Shown here: positions 38,356-48,430 of the stretch, one piece after another
Numbering within the stretch: position 1 is the stretch's first letter
Layout: the number at the start of each line of letters is the position of its first letter
Assembly: GCA_026874595.1 (NCBI GenBank)
Contig: CM049310.1
Coordinates: 23,972,058 to 24,036,057, forward strand
DNA from: Sipunculus nudus
Lineage: Eukaryota > Annelida > Sipuncula > Golfingiida > Sipunculidae
DNA: 64,000 nt
Direction: 5' to 3'
The notes under the pieces: generated by a model
Database searches by the model: none
Told to the model about the DNA's origin: nothing
The model's input: the letters and a program-made list of their open reading frames with translations, nothing else
Translations under genes and position numbers: made by a program

Positions 38356-38376
38356 AATTGGAGGCTCTCGTCGGGA
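38356..38376 (+). promoter_or_regulatory. Primer-binding site of the Gmr1-like element
   Basis: A few bases after the 5' LTR the sequence TTGGAGGCTCTCGTCGGGAT occurs. It resembles the tRNA-Pro primer site of the TRIM (TGGGGGCTCGTCCGGGAT), allowing one substitution and small indels. The assignment to tRNA-Pro is therefore likely but not exact. Confidence 0.65.
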
Positions 38377-38520
38377 TGCTTAATAGTTTTCAAATTTAAT
38401 AGGCCTTGACCTGGACACATTGTTTTATCATACATTGTTTACAAGATTACATATTGTTTACAGTACATTGTTTACAGGATTTATCTCAGTGGCTTTTTGT
38501 TATTGTTTTGAAATCTTAAC

Positions 38521-39747
38521 ATGGCAGATTTCAAACCTGAGACATTTGTTGACGATCCGGACCCTGATCCACTTGAACAGTTGTCAAAAGAACAGTTGTA
38601 GCGTTAGGGACAACACTTAGGGCTAAGTGTGAAAAAAGCTTTGAGAAAGCCTGATATCATTGCTAAAATCATGCAGGATCTAGTTAGCTAAGGTTTAATT
38701 TAAGAGAGTTGAAATATAAAAAAATGACAGCTTTGCTATGCAACAAGAATTGAAAAAGTTAGAAATGCAACATGAGCTAGCATTAAAACAGTAAGAATTA
38801 AGAAAACAAAGAGAACAGATGGAAGAACATGAAAGGTTAGAAAGAGACAGACTAGAAAAAGAAAAAAGAAATAGAGTTAAACACGACTGCAGTTAGAAAG
38901 ACTTAAAGTAGAACGTACAGTTTTGAAGTTACTAAACACATTAGACTTGCCCCACCTTTTCAAGAAAAAGAGGTTGATAAATATTTCTTACACGTTGAGA
39001 AGGTAGCTGAAAATTTAAAATGACCTAAGAAAAATTCGACTATGTTGTTACAAAGTGTATTGACTGGCACGGCCAGAGAAATTTATACAGAGCTTTCAGT
39101 AGAAGCTGCTGCTGAATTATGACCTGGTAAAATGGTTAATCCTAAAAGATTATGAACTAGTTCCAGAGGCTTACCGCCAGAAATTCAGAAATTGGGAAAA
39201 GCACAAAGAACAGACCTACGTCGAATTTGCTAGGACAAAAGAGCAGTTGTTTGATCGCTGGTGTAGTTCTAAAAATGTTATTAAAAATTATGACAATTTG
39301 CGCCAGTTGATTTTGCTTGAAGAATTTAAGCGCTGCATTAACGCAGATGTTAAAACTTTTCTTGATGAGAAAAGTCCTGAAACACTTGACATTGCTGCTC
39401 AATTAGCTGATGATTATTCATTAACACACAAAATGTCCTTTACTAGCAAATCAAACCAGTCATTCACAAATAAGAATGTAAAACAGTATGGTAAAAGAAG
39501 TTTACAGCGCAGTACTAGTAGTCCTGATAGTTCAACAAAGCCCATAGCTATGCCTCAGCCCACGTCCACTGTGTCTAAGTCCAACAAAGACCAGTCATTT
39601 TCAAAGAAAATCTGTAATTACTGCAAGAAGGAAGGTCATCTAATATCTGACTGCTGGAAACTTGCAAATAGACCAAATAGCAAACCTTCTGGTTTTGTTT
39701 CAAAATCTATGCATAGCTTAGTACAAGAGCCAGGCTCTTTCATGTAA
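38521..39747 (+). pseudogene. gag pseudogene with CCHC zinc knuckle
   Basis: Gag forms the particle and binds element RNA. An ATG at 38,521 opens with MADFKPETFVDDPDPDPLEQ, but in-frame stops follow at 38,599, 38,605, 38,689, 38,701 and 38,710, then a charged, coiled-coil-like Glu/Lys/Arg stretch to about 38,900. The capsid-like part (DKYFLHVEKVAENLK near 38,980, then YELVPEAYRQKFRNWEKHKE from 39,151) sits in two frames, so at least one frameshift falls between 39,060 and 39,121. From 39,151 the frame is open to the TAA at 39,745-39,747. The zinc knuckle CNYCKKEGHLISDC (39,613-39,654) fits CX2CX4HX4C with all metal ligands present. The downstream protease frame overlaps in the -1 phase; whether that was a programmed shift or decay cannot be told from one copy. 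Confidence 0.9.
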
Positions 39748-39749
39748 AT

Positions 39750-40610
39750 AAGGGGTACAACTCCTTTATTGACTCTAATAAAGAGTTTGATGCTACGGAG
39801 GACCACGTGCCTTCTAAATCCAAAGAAGAATCCGTAGCTTGCGGGGTAAAAAACTCAGTTGATTCCTGCGAGGAATTTAATAAGGCTAGGTCCTTTCAAG
39901 ACTCCTGCGAGGAGTATTCTCTGGATAAGGCTAAGTCCTTTTATGACTCTTGCGAGAGTATTTCAAATGAGGCCAGGTCCTCTTATGACCAACAAAAGTT
40001 CGTTTCTGCTGAGGAAAATTCCTCTGTTGACTCCCATGAGGAGTTTGATTATAAAAAGGATGTAGATTCCTTAGATGACTCTGAAACAGAGTTTATGACT
40101 GACACCTTCAATGTCAGTTCTTTGTTTGATGAGGTTGAGGTAGTAGATTCCTCTCTTGACTCTGAAATGGAGTTATTTGAGCCATTCATACATGATGGTT
40201 TTGTATCACTTTCAAGTGATTTTTCAAATTCTACCCCTATCAGAATTTTGAGGGACATTGGTTCAGGCCAGACTCTCATGTTAGCAAACACTTTGCCATT
40301 TTCTGGTAGGTCCTTTACTGGTGCACATGCACTTGTTAATGGTATGTTTTCAGACAGGCAGACTTCAGTTCCGCTTCACAGTTTCCATTTAAAGTCAGAT
40401 TTGATTTCTGGGAATATTACTGTGGGCATAAGAACTACCCTTTAAGGGAATTCAGTTGCTACTAGGCAATGATGTTGCAGGTGATAAAGTACAGCCTGTA
40501 CTAATGGTGACAGAACAGCCGTCACTTGATCAGGACACTGATCCGGAAAGTCAGAAAATTCCTGGTTTGTATCCTTCATGCGCTGTAACTAGATCTATGG
40601 CCAAGAAAGA
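39750..40610 (+). pseudogene. Acidic repeat linker and aspartic protease (broken)
   Basis: The frame open to 40,445 starts with a Ser/Glu/Asp-rich linker holding about three codon-phased repeats of roughly 42 bp (DSCEEF-, DSCEEY- and DSCES-type, 39,857-39,985). The retropepsin-like domain follows: ILRDIGSGQTLML, with the catalytic aspartate at 40,254. The usual D-T/S-G triad is D-I-G here, so a residue needed for the active-site network has been lost. A one-base frameshift near 40,445 moves the rest (LLLGNDVAGDKVQPVL from 40,456) to another frame, which runs on to VTRSMAKK near 40,610. The protease would process Gag-Pol; this one cannot be functional. Confidence 0.85.
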
Positions 40611-40748
40611 AACACATGAGGATAATGGTCCAGCTAATAACACTCTGGGAGTCACTAGTGACTCGTCTAATGACTCGCCCGTACAGGATGCAGCATTCTC
40701 AAGGTCAGAACTTTCGCGGAACAGCATAAGGACCCTGGTATTTCATGT

Positions 40749-41960
40749 TTGTTTCCCAGGGCATTTTCTAAAGATGAACTGTCACAAAACCCAGTTTGTT
40801 TCTATGTTAAAAATGGAGTGCTTATGCGTAAATGGCGACCACCTGATGTATGTGCTGATGATGAGTTGGCCTTCAAACATCAAATAGTAATGCCCAAAAG
40901 CTTTCGCAGTGAAGTTCTAAGCATGGCACATGAGGCTCCTTTGTCTGGCCATTTAGGTATAAATAAAACTTATAAGAAAGTTAGTACACACTTCTATTGG
41001 CCTAACCTCAGGAAAGATGTTGTACGATATTGTAAATCATGCCATACATGCCAGATGGTAGGCAAGCCCAATCGGAATCCTCCTAAGGCGCCACTTAGGC
41101 CTATTCCTATTCGAGGAACCATTCAGTAGGATTATTGTTGATTGTGTTGGACCAATGCCCAAAACATAATCTGGAAATGAATACTTGCTGACAATTATGT
41201 GCGCATCTACCAGGTTTCCTGAGGCAATACCATTGCGCAAAATTAAAGCCAAAAGTGTTGTCAAAGCTCTGACCAAGTTTTTACAACGTTTGGTTTACCA
41301 AAATCCGTCCAGTTTGACCAAGGGTCTAATTTTATGCCTGGCTTATTCCAACACGTTATGCTAGAGCTTGGTATAAAACAGTACAGCTCTTCGCTATACC
41401 ATCCTTAAAGTCAGGGCGCCCTCGAGTGTTTTCACCAGACTTTTAAAGACATGATCAGGGATTATTGCTATGACACACAGAAAGACTGGGATGAAGGAAT
41501 CCACCTATTGCTGTTTACTGTCAGTGAATCCTTTCAAGAGACCTTGGGTTTCAGTCCCTCTGAACTAGTTTTTGGACACTCCGTTCGAGGTCCATTGAAA
41601 CTGCCTGATTCTTTTAGTTTACTGCAGTATGTCTCAGACTTTCGCACTAAACTACACAATGCTTGTGAGATTGCAAAGTCAAATCTAAAATCTGCACAAA
41701 GTAAAATGAAAACAAAGTATGACAAACACACTGTAAGTAGGACGTTTGAGCTTGGTGAAAAGGTCCTTGCCTTACTTCCCATCCCTGGCAGACCTCTGCA
41801 AGCTAGGTATTTTGGTCCTAACATTGTTGGCAAGAAAGTCAGTGATTTAAATTACATACTGTTGACACCAGATCGGCGTAAGAAGAAACAACTGTGCCAT
41901 GTTAACATGTTGAAACCATATTATGACAGAAATAGCACATCAGATGTTGTACATAATGTT
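40749..41960 (+). pseudogene. Integrase (HHCC, DD35E, GPY/F), broken, upstream of RT
   Basis: Inserts element DNA into the host genome. The zinc-binding region GHLGINKTYKKVSTHFYWP then CHTC gives His at 40,950 and 40,989 and Cys at 41,040 and 41,049. The catalytic acids are Asp (41,140, in IIVDCVGP), Asp (41,316, in FDQGSNF) and Glu (41,424). The last two are in one frame, 36 codons apart, the DD35E spacing. Breaks: frame change near 41,125, stop TAA at 41,167, frame change near 41,280, stop TAA at 41,406. From 41,451 the frame is open to 42,182 and includes the C-terminal part with LPIPGRPLQARYFGPN, a GPY/F-type module with N in the aromatic position, ending about VNMLKPYYDR (41,935). Its place before reverse transcriptase is the diagnostic feature of the element. 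Confidence 0.9.
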
Positions 41961-42182
41961 ACTGCTGTAAATTGTGTAAAAACTGACCCTGACCCAGCTA
42001 AAGTAGATACTGATTGTAAGTGTGATATAGACATTCAGTGTGGTACAGTACCATTAAAAAACTCAGACGTACTTAACAACCTGGATGCCAAACTGTCCCA
42101 CCTTACCGCACAACAACAACAACAAGATCTCAAGAACCTGCTGCGGAATTATGAACATTTGTTTAGTGACGTTCCAGCGTGA

Positions 42183-42827
42183 ACTAACATGTTGTGCCAT
42201 AACGTCGATGTTTGCGAGGCAAGCGCAGTCAAGCAACAGACTGAATCCAGAAAAGCAAAAGTATCTACAGGATGAGATTCAATATTTGCTGGACAATGAT
42301 TTTATTGAACCTAGAAACAGTAACTGGAGTTCACCATGTATTCTTGTGCCAAAACCTGATGGAAGTTACCGTATGTACATAGATTATCAAAAACTGAACT
42401 CTGTCACCATGACTGAGACGTTCCCGATTCCGAGGATCGATGATTGTATTGATAGAGTCGGTAGCTCCAGATATGTCTCTAAATTTGACTTGCTAAAAGG
42501 ATTCTGGCAAGTTCCGATGACAGAACGAGCAAAAGAAGTGTCCGCATTTGTTGCGCCGCAAGGACTCTTCCAGTTTAAAGTATGCCGTTTGGCATGAAAA
42601 ACTCGCAAGCCACGTTCCAGCGCCTCATCCATATGGTTGTCAAGGACATTCAGAGCTGCGACGCATATATTGATGACCTCATCGTGTACAGCGACACCTG
42701 GGAGAAACATCTGCAAATTCTTCGCGACCTCTTCAAAAGACTCAGTGAAACACGTCTGACCGTCAACTTAGTGATATCTGAGTTTTGTCATGCACAAGTA
42801 ACATTTTTGGGTCATATTGTAGGGTAA
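42183..42827 (+). pseudogene. Reverse transcriptase (frameshifted)
   Basis: Copies element RNA into DNA. The spacer from integrase ends at about 42,182 (FSDVPA, stop). RT then runs in the next frame: DNDFIEPRNSNWSSPCILV, the first catalytic Asp in KFDLLKGFWQVP (42,487), and SAFVAPQGLFQFKV. A one-base shift near 42,580 moves to the frame with MPFGMKNSQATFQRL and the catalytic YIDD (42,666-42,677), then VTFLGHIVG and a stop TAA at 42,825. The YIDD box and the FDL motif are intact, and domain length is normal for Ty3/gypsy. Broken only by the frameshift and the stop. Confidence 0.92.
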
Positions 42828-43472
42828 GGTCAGGTAAATTCTGTTGATGCTAAAATAAGTGATATTTTTGCATATCCTAGACCAGAAAACAAAAAGCAAA
42901 TAATGCGTTTTCTTGGTATGGTTGGGTACTACAGGAAGTTTTGTCCAAATTTTGCTGCTGTAGCTGAACCTTTAGCTAATTTGTTAAAGAAGAAACAAAA
43001 GTTTGTATGGAATGTTCAGTGTGAAAATGCATTTCAGAAGTTGAAAGCAATTCTGCAAAGTTCACCAGTTTTGGCGGCTCCAGACTTTTCTGTACCTTTT
43101 AAGTTAGCTGTGGATGCTAGTGATACTGCTGCTGGTGCTGTGTTGTTACAGGAAGGCAATGATGGCATAGATCATCCAATTTGTTATTTCTCAAGAAAGT
43201 TTAATGCAAATCAGAAAAACTACTCGACTATTGAAAAAGAATGTTTGGCTTTGATTTTGGCGTTGCAACATTTTGAGGTTTAGGTTACTTCATCAGTCAG
43301 GCCTATCATTGTCTTCAGTGATCTCAATCCCCTCACGTTCATGAACAAGTTGAAGTGTAAAAATCAAAGATTGTTGAGATGGAGTTTGTTCTTACAGGAT
43401 TACAATCTTGATATCATACACATTAAAGGGACAGACAATGTACTTGCTGATTGCTTATCGGGATGTTTATGA
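42828..43472 (+). pseudogene. RNase H domain (one in-frame stop)
   Basis: Degrades the RNA of RNA-DNA hybrids during element replication. It is in the same frame as the second half of RT. The connection motif MRFLGMVGYYRKFCPNF begins at 42,903. RNase H follows with Asp in AVDASD (43,113), Glu in TIEKE (43,239), Asp in FSDLNPLTF (43,320; the family usually has DHNPL, so His is replaced by Leu) and Asp in DNVLADCLS (about 43,448). A TAG at 43,281 interrupts the frame, which otherwise runs to TGA at 43,470-43,472. No chromodomain or envelope follows. Confidence 0.9.
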
Positions 43473-43593
43473 AATGTTGTAACAGGATGTTTATGTAATG
43501 TTGTAAATAAGATGATTTTGAGATGTTGTAAAAATTTAGTAGTGATTGTGATCGCAAAAAGAAAGTTTTCCGTGAAAACTTTTTTTTTCTTAC

Positions 43594-43604
43594 AGGAGGG
43601 GGAG
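43594..43604 (+). promoter_or_regulatory. Polypurine tract of the Gmr1-like element
   Basis: AGGAGGGGGAG immediately before the 3' LTR; it primes plus-strand DNA synthesis in this type of element. Confidence 0.85.
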
Positions 43605-44428
43605 TGTTACAGGTGCTCTTTTTATTATGTGACACGGGCTTAACTCCTGTTGTGGCACTCGTGTCTGGTCGCGTATTACATTCTATGTTTAATCCGTACT
43701 GATTGATCTCTCGTTGTAATGTTTAGCCTTGGGTTTTCACGCCTGGCCGAGGTCACGTGATGAGCCTGGTATGTGGAGATACACAGCGCTGTTTTTCTAG
43801 AGAATTCCTGAAACGCGTGCTTACTGTGTTGTGCAAGATCTTATAGACTGTTCGAAAAGTGGAAAATTCTCGGCTTGAGGTGTGAAGGTATATAAAGGGG
43901 CTGTGTTTTAGAACGGGAGGGCAGAGAGAGAGCAGAGAAGATTTTCCAGTGGACGCAAGAGCGTGTGTGACCTTATCCGACGAATACGGCAATTATAGAT
44001 TTCCAAAGACTTTCTCCTGCATTTTATGCATTTGGACTTCAGTTTATTTTCTGGGTTGTTGCAAGAACTTTACACTGGAGTGTCATTCTCCGAGAATTTA
44101 CATTTAAAGGACTTATCGTTGTGATGGTGTTGGTATCCAGCTGGGTACTGTGCACATCATTTTCTGTGTGATTGTATTGACTTGTTGCTATACTGCTGTT
44201 TTACTGTATAATTGTACTGATTTAGTGTATTTTATTGTTAGGTTTGTTTTAAGAATAAGTTATAGTTATTTGTTAACAAAAAAAAAACAAAAAAACACTG
44301 ACTTCTTTATTCATTCCCCTAGACATTTCACGCTGCCTAGTGTTACAGAATCTGATTTGTTTTTATCTCCATTACAATATTTGTGTTCATCACGCATACG
44401 TGATCCGTTTATATTAGGTTCCGTAACA
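43605..44428 (+). repeat. 3' LTR of the Gmr1-like element (824 bp)
   Basis: TGTTACAGGTGCTC to GGTTCCGTAACA. Compared with the 5' LTR it has a short AG tract, scattered substitutions and an intact TATA box. Confidence 0.95.
43889..43897 (+). promoter_or_regulatory. TATA box of 3' LTR
   Basis: TATATAAAG, conserved in position with the LTRs at 56,597 and 63,468. Confidence 0.65.
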
Positions 44429-46808
44429 ATTTTCATTTCAGGTATACCATATAATTATTAGTAACTTATCAGTTTCTCTTTCATGAGACCTGAAATAAAA
44501 GTTTTTTTAGTTTCGTTTTATTTAAACTTTTTATTTGCCTTGCTACTGACAAGTCCTGAGCAACCCTCCCCCATTTGAGATATCCTGGCGCCGAAGCAGG
44601 GTTTTTTATTACTGGGTTTATCGCTATCGGTGCTGTTTGGCAATAAAATGGATAATCTGTCAAAAGATTAATGATTAATGATTCAGGTCACATGCTTTCG
44701 AACAGATACATCAATAGCTTTTTGCTGGTAAAGCTCAGTGGAAACCATCTGCCCTGATCCACAGAGTGAATGACAAATTTTAATAGCAAACTAAATGTTA
44801 TACATTTATTTTTTTCTGGTCAATATGGCGGATCCACAGAACAATACAATCCTGTGATGTTATGCAAACTAGAGTCGTTATATCGTAAATTAGTATAATG
44901 TAAAAATTACAATATCGACATGGTCATCTTGAACTGTCTGATATTCTGTATGCTTAGCGGCAACGGATTTTTTTGGGATTAAAAAACTGTACCCCCCCCC
45001 CCAAAAAAAAAATATGATGAAGAATTCAGAAAGACATAATGGGGGATTACAGGTTATCAGTTTTAGCTATTAGTCAGAAAAAGGACGGCTTCATACTGAT
45101 CGTTTTTTAGCACCAATATTTAATCACTGAAGCAGGATTAGTGAAGAAGACATCGCCTGGAGGTGCTTCTTAGTTGATTCTTGATAGACATTGCCCTGTT
45201 TTGTACTTTACATCTCGAAATGGGATGGTAACGTTTTAGTTAATCATTGGGTTTACTATTGAATATAATCTTGCACTTCATTAAAACCATTATGAGTGTT
45301 CACTATTTCATCACCCCTTACGATTCGTTATCCAAGTAAATGTGTTGCTTACACTACTCAGTCCCTTTGATATATTAAGGTAACAATAGGTTGTGCAGTA
45401 AGAAGATGGCGAGGACATTCAGCATCAAGACATCCGGTGGGCATTGGTCATGTAACAGGAGGACAAGGTTTCATGCAGGCAAAACCTTGAAGCTCTAGTC
45501 TGAAGGCCACTTACGTGCGGCGTCTCGCTGATTTCGTCTTTAAACTGACATGAGAGAACTCCTTAATTGTAACAAAAGACCTTTATGTGTTCACACAAAG
45601 GTCAACTGTTCTGTCTGTGATAGCCATTGGTCACAGGCCACATCCCCGGGTGACGTCTATATAGGTTAGGTGATAGGAATCCTCACGGCTGGGGTTATGG
45701 CATGTCCACGACTAACGTATATTGTTACCTACTCAAGAAAGTATGTTTTTCGTAATAAGTGCTAGTGGGTCGAGGAACAATGAATACGGGTTGACAATAA
45801 GTAAGCTAACTGTCCATACTGACCTGCGTTTCATTGGCTCTAAAAAATAACTGAAAATCAACTAACCAATACTGTCGACTTTAGTAGGTTTTATATATAC
45901 AACAGTCGACATTAGTGAATAACGTTTGTTTTTATTTCAGCGGTACATATGTCTTTAGTATTATTGATATGCCCGTCAGTAATATGTTTATTGTTTAAAG
46001 TCAGTGGTTCTCCTTGTGAGCATTTGTTAGTATTCGTACATGTCGTAGATGAAACAATTAAAGTTCGGATATAATATTAAACGAGATGTTATATGCTGTC
46101 CAATATCTTCTCCTACCCAAAAGCGTGCTTGGAGAGAGGGCTGATGTTGCCCTTGCAATACCGGTGGTTTTCTCCGGGTTCCCTGGTTCACCATAATTAT
46201 TCAGATTTTTTACATGCATGTCACATGTCACGTGTCCTCTCAGAGACGTCTAAGGCACTTCCGACATATTTGTTCCGATACCTGCTGACATGTCAGGTAT
46301 GTCCTCACAGAAACGCCTGAGGTAATCTCGACAGTTGTTATCCCCATATTTGGTTAGATATAGGCTGGCATCTCTTCCACAATATTTTCTCACAAGAAAT
46401 GCAGTGAGCTGAAGGAGTGAATTCAGTGAAGATTTGTTATAATAGCTGATCAAATGTTTCTATTTTTTAAACCAGCAAAGGCCAGGTGGCTGGAAGTACT
46501 TTGTCATATTAAGTGACATCCACTGAATGTTATTTCCGAGCGATAATAGAGTGTCGCGCCGCCTCATTAGACCTGGCGACCCTTTCATCTTCCACAGACG
46601 CTCCAGAGATACCGCTAGCTCCTCATCACGCCTTGTCATGTTACAGCTGGCCGTCCACCCCAGTCACAAGCTTGTGTTTGTGTGAATCATAAATGTGTCA
46701 CGACGTCTGAGCTATTACGGATATGATGTTGACAAAACCTCAAGGATGTTTGTGCACTTTAGGGGTATGTATAAACCCTTTAGGGAGGTTTCCTTCGTCC
46801 GGTGTTGA
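44429..46808. other. Gene-free sequence
   Basis: No supported gene. Adjacent C- and A-runs lie at about 44,992-45,014. Several CACGTG/ACATGT words occur at 46,190-46,240 without further structure. Confidence 0.5.
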
Positions 46809-48430
46809 AACAGTTGGTTCATGGTCAGGAGGTTTATCTTGCCAGGTGTTGTTACAGGTGGTTCATGGTCTGGAGGCTCCTCTTGCCCGGTGATGTTATG
46901 GTTGGTTCATGATCAGAAGTTCATCTTGCCCTGTGTTTCTACAGTTGGTTCAAGACCAGGAGATATCTTGTCCCGTATTGTTACAGGTGGTTCACGATCA
47001 GGAGGTTCATCTTGCCCGTTGTTGTTACAGGTGGTTCATGATCAGGAGGTTTATCTTGCGCAGTGTTGTTACAGGTGGTTCATGATCAGGAGGTTCCTCT
47101 TTCCCGGTGTTGTTACAGGTGGTTCACGATCAGGAGGTTCATCTTGCCCGTTGTTGTTACAGATGGTTCATGATCAGGAGGTTCATCTTGCCCGTTGTTG
47201 TTGCAGGTGGTTCACGATCGTGAGGTTCATCTTGGCCGGTGTTGTTACAGGTGGTTCACGATCGTGAGGTTCCTCTTGTCCGTTGTTGTTACAGGTTGTT
47301 CACGATCAGGAGATTCATCCTTCCAGTTGTCGTAACAGGTGGTTCACGATCGTGAGGTTCATCTTGCCCGGTGTTATAACACGTGGTTCACGATAAGGAG
47401 GTTCATCTTGCGCGGTTTTGTTTCAGGTGGTTCATGATCAGGGGTTCCTCTTTCCCGGTGTTGTTACAGGTGGTTCACGATCAGGAGGTTCATCTTGCCC
47501 GTTTTTGTTACAGATGGTTCATGATCAGGAGGTTCATCTTGCCCGGTGTTGTTACAGGTGGTTCATGATAAGGAGGTTCATCTTGGCCGGTGTTGTTACA
47601 GGTGGTTCACGATCGTGAGGTTCATCTTGTCCGGTGTTGTAACACGTGGTTCACGATCAGGAGGTTCATCATGTCCGTTGTCGTAACAGGTGGTTCACGA
47701 TCGTGAGGTTCATCTTGCCCGGTGTTATAACACGTGGTTCACGATAAGGAGGTTCATCTTGGCCGTTGTTGTTACAGCTGGTTCACGATCAGGAGGTTCC
47801 TCTTATCCGTTGTTGTTACAGGTTGTTCATGTTCAGGAGGTTCATCTTGCCCGGTGTTCTTACAGGTGGTTCATGATCAGGAGGTTTATCTTGCCCGATG
47901 TTGTTACAGGTAGTTCATGATCAGGAGGTTCCTCTTGCCCGGTGTTGTTACAGGTGGTTCATTATCAGGAGGTTCATCTTGTCCGGTGTTGTTACACGTG
48001 GTTCACGATCAGGAGGTTCATCTTGCCCGGTGTTATTACACGTTGTTCACGATCATGAGGTTCATCTTGCCCGGTGTTGTTACAGGTGGTTCATGATCAG
48101 GAGGTTCATCTTGCCCGGTGTTGTTACAGGTGGTTCATGATCAGGAGGTTTATCTTGCCCGATGTTGTTACAGGTAGTTCATGATCAGGAGGTTCCTCTT
48201 GCCCGGTGTTGTTACAGGTGGTTCATGATCAGGAGGTTTATCTTGCCCGATGTTGTTACACGTGGTTCATGATCAGGAGGCTCATCTAGCCCGATGTTGT
48301 AACAGGTGGTTCACGATAAGGAGCTTCATCTTGCCCGGTGTTATTACACGTTGTACGCGTCTTCTACGCTGATGTTACAGGTGATTCACGATCAGGAGGT
48401 TCCTTTTGCCCGGTAATGTAACGGGTGTGC
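46809..48430 (+). repeat. 44-bp minisatellite, about 37 copies
   Basis: The unit is GGTGGTTCATGATCAGGAGG followed by TTCATCTTGCCCGGTGTTGTTACA. Copies differ mainly at CATGATCAGG (also CACGATCAGG and CACGATCGTG), CCCGG/CCCGT and ACAGG/ACACG. Because 44 is not a multiple of 3, the frame rotates by unit and three units make one 44-residue protein period. That explains the long open frames in all three forward phases. I therefore treat the array as non-coding satellite-like DNA. There are no unique spacers, so it is not a CRISPR array. Confidence 0.95.

Larger units (their letters stand above)
37506..44428 (+). mobile_element. Gmr1-like Ty3/gypsy LTR retrotransposon, complete but inactive
   Basis: A 6.9-kb element with LTRs 37,506-38,351 and 43,605-44,428, flanked by ATTT on both sides (37,502-37,505 and 44,429-44,432). 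A primer-binding site follows the 5' LTR, and the polypurine tract AGGAGGGGGAG (43,594-43,604) precedes the 3' LTR. The interior reads gag with a zinc knuckle, protease, integrase, reverse transcriptase, RNase H. Integrase lies upstream of reverse transcriptase. In ordinary Ty3/gypsy elements it comes last; the reversed order defines the Gmr1 lineage first described from fish and other deuterostomes. No envelope-like gene is visible. Multiple stops and frameshifts, together with LTR differences of several percent by eye, show an old, dead copy. Confidence 0.93.

Noticed and set aside
43594-44428. Possible envelope gene after RNase H
   Set aside because: Only about 120 bp separate the RNase H stop from the polypurine tract; there is no room for one.
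46821-48140. Several long forward frames (up to 148 codons) in the 44-bp array as a repetitive protein gene
   Set aside because: All three frames are open with the same 44-residue period, a direct consequence of a 44-bp unit; there is no unique N-terminal part, signal peptide or splice context.
46809-48430. CRISPR array
   Set aside because: Units are directly adjacent with no unique spacers, no cas genes, and the sequence is eukaryotic.
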